Assembly: GCA_041662605.1 (NCBI GenBank)
Contig: JBAZSD010000017.1
Coordinates: 28,699 to 92,698 of the forward strand
DNA length: 64,000 bases
Direction: 5' to 3'
Source of the DNA: Desulfomonilaceae bacterium
GTDB lineage: Bacteria; Desulfobacterota; Desulfomonilia; Desulfomonilales; Desulfomonilaceae
Each line of letters starts with the position of its first letter. Positions within the stretch are counted from its first letter, which is position 1. Shown here one piece after another: positions 63,971 through 64,000 of this stretch. The position numbers were made by a program, and so were the translations under genes. The notes under the pieces were generated by a model. It had not been told where the DNA came from and did not search any database. It saw only the letters and a list, made by a program, of their open reading frames with translations.

Positions 63971-64000
63971 AGAGAAGGTCCAGATCTTAAGGCGACATTT
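63942..64000 (+). mobile_element. Start of a transposase gene (IS3-like OrfA or similar), partial
   Basis: A frame with ATG at 63942, preceded by GGAGGT, reads MRNRRNYTPEEKVQILRRH and leaves the window. RR-YTPEEKV-ILR is the usual opening of helix-turn-helix transposase subunits. It overlaps the end of the DUF262 gene by 29 nt in another frame. No terminal inverted repeat can be defined without the other end. Confidence 0.55.

Overview
The window looks like a chromosome segment of an anaerobic, Gram-negative member of the Desulfobacterota (the former Deltaproteobacteria, Syntrophobacter/Desulfomonile-like). This is inference from gene content. LpxC implies lipid A. There is an oxygen-sensitive class III ribonucleotide reductase (nrdD, nrdG). 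A succinyl-CoA/methylmalonyl-CoA gene set and formate-tetrahydrofolate ligase are typical of syntrophic or sulfate-reducing propionate/C1 metabolism. A 14-subunit complex I is encoded together with DRTGG, PHP and histidine-kinase-like ATPase genes that usually accompany anaerobic hydrogenases. Two-component and sigma-54 regulators are abundant.

Layout. 1-5.8 kb: the start of an unknown minus-strand gene, uvrA, an acyl-CoA ligase and a membrane protein. 5.8-7.9 kb: an unusual protein in which a response-regulator receiver and a degraded NtrC-type AAA+ domain are fused to a complete-looking LpxC. 8.1-19.4 kb: a minus-strand chemosensory operon (CheW, CheR-TPR, CheW, MCP, CheA-REC, CheB, multi-receiver hybrid kinase) with the Wsp set of parts but a hybrid kinase in place of the WspR output, then a small exported protein. 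19.7-23.8 kb: sucC, sucD, a biotin-dependent acyl-CoA carboxyltransferase and a stand-alone B12-binding mutase subunit. 24-27.4 kb: a 59-residue Cys-containing protein, panB, a PanE-like reductase, a strong terminator and an exported low-complexity protein. 27.4-31.5 kb: class III nucleotide reductase locus with a candidate NrdR site pair, a glutaredoxin-like gene and nrdG. 31.6-32.4 kb: an SDR oxidoreductase.

32.6-51.7 kb: one long plus-strand gene run, DRTGG - CBS/ATPase - nuoABCD - DRTGG - PHP - ATPase - nuoE - [2Fe-2S] ferredoxin - nuoF - nuoG - nuoHIJKLMN. NuoF carries the extra N- and C-terminal iron-sulfur domains seen in HydB-type diaphorase subunits. 51.7-61 kb: purQ, fhs, coaX, a histone-deacetylase-like hydrolase, truB, an exported class I glutamine amidotransferase, a PaaI-type thioesterase, an intact NtrC-type sigma-54 regulator and a small unknown protein.

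61.1-64 kb: tRNA-Val and tRNA-Asp, then about 1 kb of decayed sequence with gene remnants, a DUF262 (GmrSD-like) putative defence protein, and the start of a transposase overlapping its 3' end. This end looks like a tRNA-associated accessory island running past the window edge.

The central genes fit one physiology: succinyl-CoA and methylmalonyl-CoA are interconverted, formate enters the folate pathway through Fhs, and electrons pass through an ion-pumping complex I whose expression or activity may be tuned by the embedded sensor-like genes. The strongest candidates for something undescribed are the receiver/AAA+/LpxC fusion and the complex I operon with interleaved regulators.
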